From assembly GCF_900096965.1 (NCBI RefSeq), contig NZ_FMYM01000004.1:62001-126000 (forward strand): a stretch of DNA of 64,000 nt, in the 5' to 3' direction. This document shows, piece after piece, positions 40,717 through 48,568 of this stretch (positions are counted from its first letter, which is position 1; each line of letters starts with the position of its first letter). The notes under the pieces were generated by a model, which worked only from the letters and a program-made list of their open reading frames with translations, had not been told where the DNA came from and searched no databases. The DNA is from Shouchella lonarensis. Lineage in GTDB: Bacteria; Bacillota; Bacilli; Bacillales; Bacillaceae_D. Position numbers and translations under genes: made by a program.

Positions 40717-41466
40717 CTAATCCTTTTTGTCGTTATGACACGTATTCTGTTGAAGAATATTAGCCTTATGAGCAGTTGCTGCGGCCTCTTTAATATTGTC
40801 CGCCCCCATTTTAGTTAATATATTCCTAATATGACTTTTCACTGTATGCTCGGAGGTGTACATTGTTTTCGCGATCTCTCTTCGTTTGTATCCTTTATGG
40901 ATATTTTGTAACACCTCTATTTCTTTACTTGTGAGCATAGATGTCAACTGACGAAAAAGAGCACATTCCTCTTCTACTCTATCTATTGCGCCGCGCAACT
41001 CACGAATCACTTGATGAATGATTACTTCGGGATTTGATTTTCCTTCAACCATATTTTCTAAAAATAAACTGTATACAACTATCCACTCCTGTAACACAGC
41101 TTTGTTTCTATGCTGATCCAAGAGAGCCTTGAGTACATTCTCTTGGTGTAAAACAGCGGCATACTCAAAGGCATCTTTAATATCATCATCATCTTGTACA
41201 GCAAGAGAATACTCATTCATTAATGAGATCGCCCGTTCAGGAACAAAAATTTTGACTGCCAACACCACTTGCTCAAAGGTGAGAAATTGATATTGCTTTC
41301 CTGACAGCGCTGCTAACTCTTTCATAACCTCAGATGTCCAACCTTCACTCTGGTCCCATAATTTTTTTTGTTTCAAAAACCTCTTTGTTTCTCTGGTAAT
41401 AAAACGAACTGTTGTTTCAGGAGTGAAATATGTGGGCAAAAGCCCCATGTGCTTTTCTTTTGGCAT
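40717..41466 (-). CDS. AimR N-terminal half fused to LuxR-type HTH
   Basis: A 249-residue chimera. Residues 1-165 align with the AimR-like receptors (FLTFEQVVLAVKIFVPERAI, MNEYSLAVQ, DAFEYAAVLHQENVLKALL, EWIVVYSLFLENMVEG). From about 175 it becomes a LuxR/GerE HTH (LTSKEIEVLQNIHKGYKRRE, IAKTMYTSEHTVKSHI, ILTKMGA). The peptide-binding C-terminal TPRs of AimR are absent and no aimP follows. Start is the ATG after AGGG. It lies immediately upstream of the RiPP operon and likely controls it. Confidence 0.8.
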   Translation of the reverse strand: MPKEKHMGLLPTYFTPETTVRFITRETKRFLKQKKLWDQSEGWTSEVMKELAALSGKQYQFLTFEQVVLAVKIFVPERAISLMNEYSLAVQDDDDIKDAFEYAAVLHQENVLKALLDQHRNKAVLQEWIVVYSLFLENMVEGKSNPEVIIHQVIRELRGAIDRVEEECALFRQLTSMLTSKEIEVLQNIHKGYKRREIAKTMYTSEHTVKSHIRNILTKMGADNIKEAAATAHKANILQQNTCHNDKKD

Positions 41467-41832
41467 CACTTATCGTCCCTTCGTTTTTAATTTATTCCTC
41501 TCGAGGGAAAATTCGACGCTATTAGTTTTGATTCCTCCTTATCCCTTCTGAAAACTCACTTTTTTATCGACAATTTTCGCTTGTTGTGTTGATTTAAGAA
41601 AATAATCCTTGTTATATCAACGTTTAATCCATCTTTGCAGAAAATGACAATCAAAGACATAATTAGGCAAAACCTCTTATTGAACCCTTTTTCCGCATCA
41701 TGTTATGATTAAAATGATTAAATGGATTTATTGTTGGTTTCTAGCTCATGCATTTTTCTAAATAATGGATCAAAGCAACGTTTTTGAATTTAAATCATTG
41801 CGTTACGTCAAATCATCGTGGGGGATCGCATT
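41467..41832. promoter_or_regulatory. Divergent intergenic region between chimera and AimR-like C
   Basis: 366 bases without a gene. For the plus-strand receptor gene, TTGAAC (41680-41685), 18 bp and TATGAT (41704-41709) form a reasonable promoter, leaving a 5' leader over 100 bases long. On the minus strand ATTGTCGATAAAAAA (about 41563-41577), GAAGGGATAA and GCGTCGAATTTT recur in the upstream regions of receptors A and B in the same order. No other structure was seen. Confidence 0.5.
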
Positions 41833-43008
41833 ATGCAAAACGAAAATCAAAAAGCAACCGCAGCTATGGACACTAACACCACGACTACTCAAGCGTTAAC
41901 GCCAGAAATGGAAACACACCTGCAAAGGTTGAAATGTTGGCGACGAGAACAAAAATTCACGGAAGAAGTCATGCATGGATTAGCGGCTAGTGATGGTGCC
42001 GAGCGCATAAGGCTCTATTTTGAGCAAGTTATATACACAGTGAGAAATGCGGCTCCGGAACATCTCGTGTCATTCATGAACGCCTATGTAAGAGGGCTAA
42101 AAGACGGCGTGCAAGTCCCCGATTCATTAGAGTATGCTGTTTTGTTTCAACAAATCGACTTGTTAAAGGAAATACTTGATCAGTACGAAGGGAAACCATT
42201 TTGGCAAGATTGGATGAAGGTGTATCGTTTTTTGCTTTCTGTAATAGAAGGGAAACTCACACATGAAGAAGTACTGAAACAATCTCAAGTTTTAAAAAGT
42301 GAAGTGCGTGACCAGAGCTTACATGTTCGATTAGATTTAGTAGCGGTTACCGCTCACAGGAACTTGAGGAATTATGAAAAAATAAATGTGCTACTTCAAC
42401 ACCTTTCAAAACGATTGGATGTTCTAGAGTTCAGTTTTATGAAAAGCGCGTTGAAAAGTCGAATGGAACTAGCTGAAGCAAGAACTTTACTCTTTTCAAC
42501 TGGAGACGTTTCAAAAGCTGAGAAGAAGTTTTCCCGTGTGATTATGAATAATGCCACACCAAGTGCGCTAGTTATTGCTGCCTACCAAGATCGCGGACTA
42601 TCCATGTTAAATCAATCTCTGGTTGAGCAATCTAAGAATTGTCTGCAGTCTTTTAAAATAGCGATGTCTCGTGCTAAACAGTTCGGATTAGAAAAGGATT
42701 ATGAACAAACAAAAAGGGAATATCTCCCGTTTGTGCGGAATTTACATGGTCAAAAGTTTGATGCCTCAGACGCCCCTTTAAAAGAACAAGCGCACCAACT
42801 TATTGTTCGCGGGGAGAATGAAAGGGCGCTGTATCTCATTGAAGACTTATCAGCACGCGGAATGGGGGAGGTTTTCCTATCCTTTTATAAAGCGAAAGCG
42901 TTGAAAGATACAGAATTGATGTCTCAGGTTCGAGACCAGTTTAAAGATGAAAACTTCGCTTATATGGTACCAATTGTTGATCGAGAAATTCGGTCGTTGG
43001 ATAACTAG
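41833..43008 (+). CDS. aimR: AimR-family pheromone receptor C
   Basis: A 391-residue TPR protein paralogous to A and B: LYFEQVIYTVRNAAPEHLVS, MNAYVRGL, DSLEYAVLFQQIDLLKEIL, YLPFVRNLHGQKFDA, AHQLIVRGENERAL, FYKAKALKD, FKDENFAYMVPIVDREI. Start is the ATG eight bases after GGGGG (the GTG at 41818 overlaps that site). It is followed by a secreted-peptide ORF and a terminator, beside the left end of the prophage late region, so it could belong to the phage or the host. Confidence 0.78.
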   Translation: MQNENQKATAAMDTNTTTTQALTPEMETHLQRLKCWRREQKFTEEVMHGLAASDGAERIRLYFEQVIYTVRNAAPEHLVSFMNAYVRGLKDGVQVPDSLEYAVLFQQIDLLKEILDQYEGKPFWQDWMKVYRFLLSVIEGKLTHEEVLKQSQVLKSEVRDQSLHVRLDLVAVTAHRNLRNYEKINVLLQHLSKRLDVLEFSFMKSALKSRMELAEARTLLFSTGDVSKAEKKFSRVIMNNATPSALVIAAYQDRGLSMLNQSLVEQSKNCLQSFKIAMSRAKQFGLEKDYEQTKREYLPFVRNLHGQKFDASDAPLKEQAHQLIVRGENERALYLIEDLSARGMGEVFLSFYKAKALKDTELMSQVRDQFKDENFAYMVPIVDREIRSLDN

Positions 43009-43031
43009 CTTAAAAGGGAGGAAAAGAGCTT

Positions 43032-43172
43032 ATGAAGAAAGCCTGTTGTGGTATCATCATTATATTGTTCCTTGGTATTTTTTCTACACAAGGGTCGGAA
43101 GTTTCACCTACTGGGGGCGGGGATAGAAACGATCCATACTCACACGTCCCATCAAATGCTCCCTCCAAGTAA
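43032..43172 (+). CDS. aimP: AimP-like secreted peptide precursor C
   Basis: A 46-residue ORF 23 bases downstream of receptor C: MKKACCGIIIILFLGIFSTQ (basic, hydrophobic signal segment), then a polar tail with TGGGDRND and ending HVPSNAPSK. GGGAGG lies before the ATG. The SEVSPTGGG segment resembles the region after the signal in precursor A (SEVLDPGNPG). The active C-terminal fragment is unknown. Confidence 0.6.
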   Translation: MKKACCGIIIILFLGIFSTQGSEVSPTGGGDRNDPYSHVPSNAPSK

Positions 43173-43195
43173 TATTTACAACTGTAAACTTTTAG

Positions 43196-43224
43196 CGCTG
43201 GGTGCTATATCCCCAGCGTTTTTG
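43196..43224 (+). terminator. Terminator of receptor C operon
   Basis: CGCTGGG / CCCAGCG hairpin followed by TTTTTG. Confidence 0.8.
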
Positions 43225-43238
43225 TTTTGCAACAAAAA

Positions 43239-43268
43239 AAGAGCTGGCACCTTAAAGCACCAGCTCTT
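43239..43268 (-). terminator. Terminator of phage late operon
   Basis: AAGAGCTGGTGC / GCACCAGCTCTT-type stem followed on the minus strand by seven T; marks the end of the late region. Confidence 0.85.
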
Positions 43269-43277
43269 ATGAACAAT

Positions 43278-43568
43278 CTACGCAAATTGAAGGGATTGAA
43301 CCCCACGCAACATTGCGGCTCGTGTTGCCGGACCATAGATACCATCTACCTTGAGACCATGGTCGCGTTGAAATCTGCGGATAGCATTTGCAGTTTTCGT
43401 GCCATACCACCCGTCAGCACCTCTTTGGTTTGCTTTCTTATCTGGCGGATAACCCAACGATACTAACGCCCGTTGGACTCGAAGCACATTTGCACCCCTA
43501 TGCATCGGTCTTTTTACTTTTAAAGTCACGTTTGGTAAGTCTGGACGTGACCACAAAAATCTACTCAT
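43278..43568 (-). CDS. Peptidoglycan-binding domain protein
   Basis: A 96-residue stand-alone PG_binding_1 domain: NVLRVQRALVSLGYPP, DGWYGTKTANAIRRFQRDHGL, DGIYGPATRAAM. It repeats the C-terminal domain of the adjacent amidase, so it may have arisen by partial duplication or be a detached cell-wall-binding module that improves lysis. GGGGGA precedes the ATG. Confidence 0.8.
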   Translation of the reverse strand: MSRFLWSRPDLPNVTLKVKRPMHRGANVLRVQRALVSLGYPPDKKANQRGADGWYGTKTANAIRRFQRDHGLKVDGIYGPATRAAMLRGVQSLQFA

Positions 43569-43587
43569 CTTATGTCCCCCTCGTATC

Positions 43588-44445
43588 CTATAATAGTTCT
43601 AACAGTTTTTTGCGCGTCTGCGGTCCATAAATGCCGTCTTCCCTAATCCCATAATGCATGCTTTGAAATCGGCGAACAGCATTTGCAGTCTTGGGCCCGT
43701 ACACGCCGTCTATCCCATTATGGCGCGCACCCCTATCCGGGTAAAACCGCAAAGACGCGAGTGCTTGCTGCACACGGCGAACACCAGAGCCTTTTGGATA
43801 GGGTCGCACTGCACGAAAGATTGAATTAGGTAGGCTTGCTTTTCCTGTTGATGCTTTAGACTTTTTCTTGGACCTGGGCTTGGCCGCCTTTTTACCAAAG
43901 TGCGCCAAAATCCCTTCTGCAATGGCTTCCCCCTGTGCTCGTAGCTTCGAATCGTCCCGCAACACTTTAATGTCGGTGCGTGAATCCATAAACCCAGCTT
44001 CGGTTAATACAGCGTGCATTCTCGTCTCCCTGGTAATGTGAAAGTTTGCCTTTTTAAGACCACGATCACGAAGCCCCATCGCTTTTACAATACACTTGTG
44101 AATCTCCTTAGCCAACCGCTCAGTGCTAGGATAGTTACCGTTCTGCGTATAGGTTTCAGTGCCGCCATGGTCGCCCCAAACTCCTTCTCGCACGGCGTTA
44201 TGATGCACCGACACATATACATCTGCGCCCCAACTATTGGCGCGGTCTGTACGTGTTTTTAACGGCACGTCTGTCTTTCCGCTTGCATCATCCAACCGTA
44301 AAACTTGCGCGCCGCTTGCTTCTAACACTGCAATTGCAGACAAAACGACCTTATTATTAAAATCCCACTCGAACTCGTTGTCGGGCGAGCGTTTACCTGG
44401 TGTACTGTTATTTCCTCCATGACCTGCGCAAATCGCTACTTTCAT
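43588..44445 (-). CDS. N-acetylmuramoyl-L-alanine amidase (endolysin)
   Basis: A 285-residue endolysin. Residues 1-185 are an Amidase_3 domain with zinc ligands His9 (AGHGG), Glu24 and His81 (SVHHN) and catalytic Glu149 (LTEAGF). A basic linker (KKAAKPRSKKKSK) leads to a C-terminal PG_binding_1 domain (GVRRVQQALASLRFYP, DGIYGPQTR). It cleaves the stem peptide from peptidoglycan for host lysis. The start overlaps the holin stop (TGATG). Confidence 0.9.
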   Translation of the reverse strand: MKVAICAGHGGNNSTPGKRSPDNEFEWDFNNKVVLSAIAVLEASGAQVLRLDDASGKTDVPLKTRTDRANSWGADVYVSVHHNAVREGVWGDHGGTETYTQNGNYPSTERLAKEIHKCIVKAMGLRDRGLKKANFHITRETRMHAVLTEAGFMDSRTDIKVLRDDSKLRAQGEAIAEGILAHFGKKAAKPRSKKKSKASTGKASLPNSIFRAVRPYPKGSGVRRVQQALASLRFYPDRGARHNGIDGVYGPKTANAVRRFQSMHYGIREDGIYGPQTRKKLLELL

Positions 44446-44834
44446 CAGTCGTTTCCCCCTTCGTCTTTCATCACTTTAAGTTTGTCTGCTAATTTCTTTG
44501 GTACGACAACATTCATCTGCGCCAAATTTTCTAGGATGGACAGTCCCTCGCTTACGATATAAAAGATCACCGTTGCATACGTAATCGCTCCGTTCATATC
44601 TAAGATCGTGTCTACCACATTTGCTAATACAACAACAACCAGCACCAACATTTTATTGGCGTATCCTATCAGGCTTTTACGGCTCCATAGATTCCCAGCC
44701 TTGATCGCTTTTACAACCCCAGTAATGATGTCCAACGCCATGACCACTAGCAATAAATCGAGGAACTTCACGTTTCCAAACAAATACATTTTAGCTACTT
44801 CCAAAGAACCTAGATTGATCAATAATTGCTCCAT
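44445..44834 (-). CDS. Phage holin (phage_holin_4 / Cph1 type)
   Basis: A 129-residue protein with hydrophobic segments around 25-40, 62-80 and 84-100, and the family signature LLVVMALDIITGVVKAIK followed by SRKSLIGYANKM. It forms membrane lesions that release the endolysin. Directly coupled to the amidase. Confidence 0.88.
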   Translation of the reverse strand: MEQLLINLGSLEVAKMYLFGNVKFLDLLLVVMALDIITGVVKAIKAGNLWSRKSLIGYANKMLVLVVVVLANVVDTILDMNGAITYATVIFYIVSEGLSILENLAQMNVVVPKKLADKLKVMKDEGGND

Positions 44835-44900
44835 TTCATCAGCTCCTTCACATAAAAAATAAGACCTCTACTGGTCTTGGATAAATATTTTATTCGGTTG

Positions 44901-45113
44901 TCACTTAGTCTCGGCACCACCCCCCTTATGTGCTTCCTTCAATTCTTTCTTCACTTCCTCAAACGCACGAATGTAAGTCTCTGCCTGTGTTTGTAGCTCT
45001 GCAATCTCCAATTCTCTTTGCGCGAGACGTGTAGCCAGTTGCTCGCACATGCGGTTCTTTTTGGTGAGTTCTAATTGCAGCTCTTCTTTAGTTAGCTCCT
45101 TCATCCCGCTCAT
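44901..45113 (-). CDS. Small coiled-coil phage protein
   Basis: A 70-residue charged coiled coil (KEELQLELTKKNRMCEQLA; REIEI-type heptads) between the tail protein and holin. Its start overlaps the tail gene stop (ATGA). It resembles the short coiled-coil or XkdX-like proteins often found at this position, but no family is certain. Confidence 0.6.
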   Translation of the reverse strand: MSGMKELTKEELQLELTKKNRMCEQLATRLAQRELEIAELQTQAETYIRAFEEVKKELKEAHKGGGAETK

Positions 45114-47764
45114 CCTCTCTGTAGTAACGCTTCCAGATGGTCAATCCGCTTCTGTTGAAATTTTAACGCGCCTGCCACGATGGAGATGTACTTGCCGAGC
45201 ACCACTGAGTCCTTTGTCGCGCTTAATATTTCATTAGGGCTCTCTTCTGCAATCACGCCAAGGTTTACATCCGTTTCGCTTAGATTGTCATTAATCTTAT
45301 AACGGAACTTTTTAAGTGTAATTCGATCAAATACCTTCTGAATATCTGCCACATCAACTTTTTCAATGCCCTCTTTATACTTCCTAGATGACAGGTTATG
45401 TGTCTGCACAAAGTGCCCGTGATGGCAATAGATGCGCCACCATTGCGCGCCGTTGGTACCTAAATAACCCGTTTTACTTATCTGTGTATGGATGCGCGGC
45501 TCTCGTGCTGTTCCACCTGTGTTATTTACACTATCGAAGGTAACAAAGTTACGGGTCATGTTCGCACCTACGCCACGGGTCGGAAATCTGTGTTGTTGCG
45601 CTCGCCACTCTGCATTTTTTTCCGCTTCTACATGCAAAAATCCAGCGCTATAGAGCACCATATGCTCATTCCGATTTGCGCCGACATAGCCCATATTTCT
45701 ACGGCTCTCATCAAAGAAACGTACAACGGCCGGATCAGCTCCGGCACCTCCAAAACTTTGCACGCCAATTAAGATTCTGTGCCTTCCTGCGGAATCAAAG
45801 GATTTTAACCCATCTGCATCTATTTGCACTGCTCGCCGACCACTCATCGCACGGACACGTATCTTTGAAGCATCTAATGCGCCCGTCGTGATTTTAGATG
45901 CATCTACACTTGCTATCTGTGCATGCGTAATCGTTGATTCCGCAATCCAAGACCGATCTACTTTTAAACTACCAATGTGAGCAGTCTTGATTGCCCCTTT
46001 ATCAATCTGGGCTTCTTTGATGATTGCCTCTCCAAGGTGCGCATTCGCGATTGCGCCATTTTGAATTGCCGTTGTACCAACCGTAATCGAGTTGGCAGCT
46101 AGATGTTTAGCGGTAATCTCGTTTTCAGCTAACATTTCCCCATTCAGCGCGTTTTCTGCAATGATAGCCGCTGACTTGGATAATTCCCGTAATTGGGCGG
46201 CAACTGCTTCACCAAACAAAATGTCTTCGGAAATAATTCTTCGTGTTGTGCCTGTCACTTCCTCTGAAAATGGGGAGTATCTTGCATGATAATTGAAAGC
46301 CCGTACTCGAAAGTAGTATTGCTTGTTTACCTCACCAAAATAGCTGAAACTATTACCGATCCCGCGCCAAACAAGTGTCTCGGGCGAAGGCACAAAGTCC
46401 TTCACTTCGGATGCATATACCTCATACCCCGCCACGTATGTTGCAAGATAATCATAGTCCCATGACACCTGCACTGCCGAAAACAAGCCGTTAGCTTCCA
46501 CAATTGGTACAGTCGGTACAATATCTGGGTATCGACTAGGACTAATTGGTTCACTACCTGTATCCCAGTGACGGCGCTTGTCTGCTAGTTCTGCTACAAT
46601 TTTATCTACCTGATCGAAGGGATCGTGCACTGATAAGAATTGCCCCATCTCTACTTGCGCTGTTCCTTCAACATCCAATAAGTCGTATTCCAATGAGATC
46701 ACTCGTGTTTGTGCTTCAATCGGGCGCGAAAAGTTACGATCCACAACCCTTGCCGTGTCACCCAATTGCACTTTCTCATGCCCATATCCAGCGATGGTTT
46801 CTAAAAGTTGTACCGATAATTGATAGTTGATCTCTGGCTTACTGGCTTCCTGTAATCTCTCCCACGTCGCTTTTAGCAACTCGGCAGGGTCTTCTATATC
46901 ACCGTTTTGCCACACGGCTTCTCGGTGTAGCAGTTTCCCGCCGTGTTCACGACCATACTTTTGTAACGCTCGTGTATCGCCTACCCACCGCTGCCCTTTC
47001 GGCTTATCGGTCGGGTCTCCTTTACTCTCTTTCCACTCGATCCCTGCAAAATCTATGTACCTGCTATAACCTCCTGTTTCGTTGCCATCTTCATCCTCAG
47101 TTGGTAAAGAGGCACCTCGTCCATAAAGAGCCGTAATGGGGTAAGAAATGACGGTTCGTTTGACCTCTTCCACGTTATGGCCGATTTCAAATCTTTTCCC
47201 ATTATCAACACCACGGCGAGCAAGGATGCGGATTTCTCGTTTCACAATTTTATTACCGTCAAAAATCACCGTGTCTTTGAACTCTCCGCCCCATGTGTTC
47301 AGTATTTTCCATATGGCGTCTACCGACGAAATATAGTAAAAGTTTGTGGTTGATTCCCCTAGTTCAACCTCCACCGTTCCAATCCAGCGAGTCCCCTGTA
47401 AAGCTGCGTCTAAAGCTCTTTTTGCTGTTTGATCCACAAACCGTCGTTCTACTACGATGTGTTCGGCTAACTCCATAAAAGCTGGTTGGCAAGTAGCTGT
47501 GACGCTTGCACCGTCTACACCATTTTCTTCATCCAATTCTTTTATGACAAACAAACGCAATTCTTCCTCTTTATCCTGAAATACAACTTGGTTTTCTTCC
47601 ACTACATGTGCCGCAACTTCTGACGCGGCATCTAAAGTAAACGAGAAGGGGCGATCTGGCAGTCGGTTGACTTCTTCTCGATATAAGGCTGACACCAGAC
47701 CTGTTTCCGGCGAGAGTGTCGCCAACAATTGATCTTTTTGATCCAAGATGTATAACGTCGCCAT
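45110..47764 (-). CDS. Tail-associated protein with FN3 and C-terminal S74 chaperone domain
   Basis: An 884-residue phage tail protein. The N-terminal 380 residues match siphovirus Tal/ReqiPepy6 Gp37-like baseplate proteins. A fibronectin type III-like domain follows near 430-510 (AVQVSWDYDYLATYVAGYEV). A long repeat-like stalk with ENEITAKHLAANSITVG and DASKITTGALDASKI follows. The end (SSRKYKEGIEKV ... LGVIAEESP ... YISIVAGALKFQQKRI) is an S74 intramolecular chaperone that trims itself, with Ser-Ser at its start. It probably binds the host receptor. Confidence 0.85.
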   Translation of the reverse strand: MATLYILDQKDQLLATLSPETGLVSALYREEVNRLPDRPFSFTLDAASEVAAHVVEENQVVFQDKEEELRLFVIKELDEENGVDGASVTATCQPAFMELAEHIVVERRFVDQTAKRALDAALQGTRWIGTVEVELGESTTNFYYISSVDAIWKILNTWGGEFKDTVIFDGNKIVKREIRILARRGVDNGKRFEIGHNVEEVKRTVISYPITALYGRGASLPTEDEDGNETGGYSRYIDFAGIEWKESKGDPTDKPKGQRWVGDTRALQKYGREHGGKLLHREAVWQNGDIEDPAELLKATWERLQEASKPEINYQLSVQLLETIAGYGHEKVQLGDTARVVDRNFSRPIEAQTRVISLEYDLLDVEGTAQVEMGQFLSVHDPFDQVDKIVAELADKRRHWDTGSEPISPSRYPDIVPTVPIVEANGLFSAVQVSWDYDYLATYVAGYEVYASEVKDFVPSPETLVWRGIGNSFSYFGEVNKQYYFRVRAFNYHARYSPFSEEVTGTTRRIISEDILFGEAVAAQLRELSKSAAIIAENALNGEMLAENEITAKHLAANSITVGTTAIQNGAIANAHLGEAIIKEAQIDKGAIKTAHIGSLKVDRSWIAESTITHAQIASVDASKITTGALDASKIRVRAMSGRRAVQIDADGLKSFDSAGRHRILIGVQSFGGAGADPAVVRFFDESRRNMGYVGANRNEHMVLYSAGFLHVEAEKNAEWRAQQHRFPTRGVGANMTRNFVTFDSVNNTGGTAREPRIHTQISKTGYLGTNGAQWWRIYCHHGHFVQTHNLSSRKYKEGIEKVDVADIQKVFDRITLKKFRYKINDNLSETDVNLGVIAEESPNEILSATKDSVVLGKYISIVAGALKFQQKRIDHLEALLQRG

Positions 47765-47781
47765 TGCTTCCCCTCCCCTCT

Positions 47782-48564
47782 TTAGTAATATGTCTCCGTA
47801 TAGATCATTGTTGTGTTATGGCTAGCCTGTAGTTGATTCATTCCTTGCGTTAGCTGGAACCAATTAGATTCCAGTGATAGGAATGTTAAGCGCGGTGTAC
47901 CATTTAAAATGATATTTCTCGTCTTATAATCAATCGTTAACACGTCCCCACGTCCAAACACATAATCCAAAACGATCTTTCCACCTGCATCATTTTCAAG
48001 TATAAAGCGCTCCGATTCCTCCGTGAATGTGGTACGACTCGTCCAACTTGTCGGTGCATTCCCTTTTACCACGTATTCCCCTAAAGACGTTGTTACTGAT
48101 ATTTCATGCTTGCTTTTGTATTTAGCAGGATCATTACAGATAAAAGTCAATGTACCGATAAGATCATTGCTGCTTTCTTCTTCAAGTTCTCCGTTCTGTA
48201 GCGTTGCATAAAAATAAGCATCCTCATCGCTAAAGCGAAGCGGCTTCTTTTGTCCAAGTAACAGTGCATTCAACTGATTTAGTCGGTCTCTAAACCCTTC
48301 ATTCGTGCCATCCGCCAGCTTAAATTTCACCTGAATTTCTCTGGGCGCATATGTAAAAGCCCCTTCCCGCACACCATGGCAAGAAGGGACTTCTTGTGTT
48401 CGTATTCTCTTTTCTATTATATCGCGACCATCTACGGTGAGTGTAATGAAGCTCCCGTGTTGATCGGTCAGTTCCTCGTCTAAATTATGGTCGTTAAAGA
48501 TGGTTTGTATCGAACCAGAGGTGCGTTTCGCGCTTCCTGCTGTAGTATCCGCAAATCTGTACAT
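47782..48564 (-). CDS. Distal tail protein (Dit, SPP1 gp19.1-like)
   Basis: A 260-residue Dit-family protein located between tape measure and Tal as expected: ITLTVDGRDIIEKRIRTQEV, AYAPREIQVKF-like strands, FRDRLNQLNALLLGQKKPLRF, and a C-terminal galectin-like half (WFQLTQGMNQLQASH). It forms the hexameric hub at the tail tip. The start is the ATG at 48562-48564 after GGGAGGTG; upstream in-frame codons are in the tape-measure gene. Confidence 0.85.
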   Translation of the reverse strand: MYRFADTTAGSAKRTSGSIQTIFNDHNLDEELTDQHGSFITLTVDGRDIIEKRIRTQEVPSCHGVREGAFTYAPREIQVKFKLADGTNEGFRDRLNQLNALLLGQKKPLRFSDEDAYFYATLQNGELEEESSNDLIGTLTFICNDPAKYKSKHEISVTTSLGEYVVKGNAPTSWTSRTTFTEESERFILENDAGGKIVLDYVFGRGDVLTIDYKTRNIILNGTPRLTFLSLESNWFQLTQGMNQLQASHNTTMIYTETYY

Positions 48565-48568
48565 GTCG

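Noticed and set aside
43173-43278. Prophage attachment site at the left boundary
   Set aside because: Only terminators are visible; no tRNA gene or repeat could be matched because the right end is outside the window.
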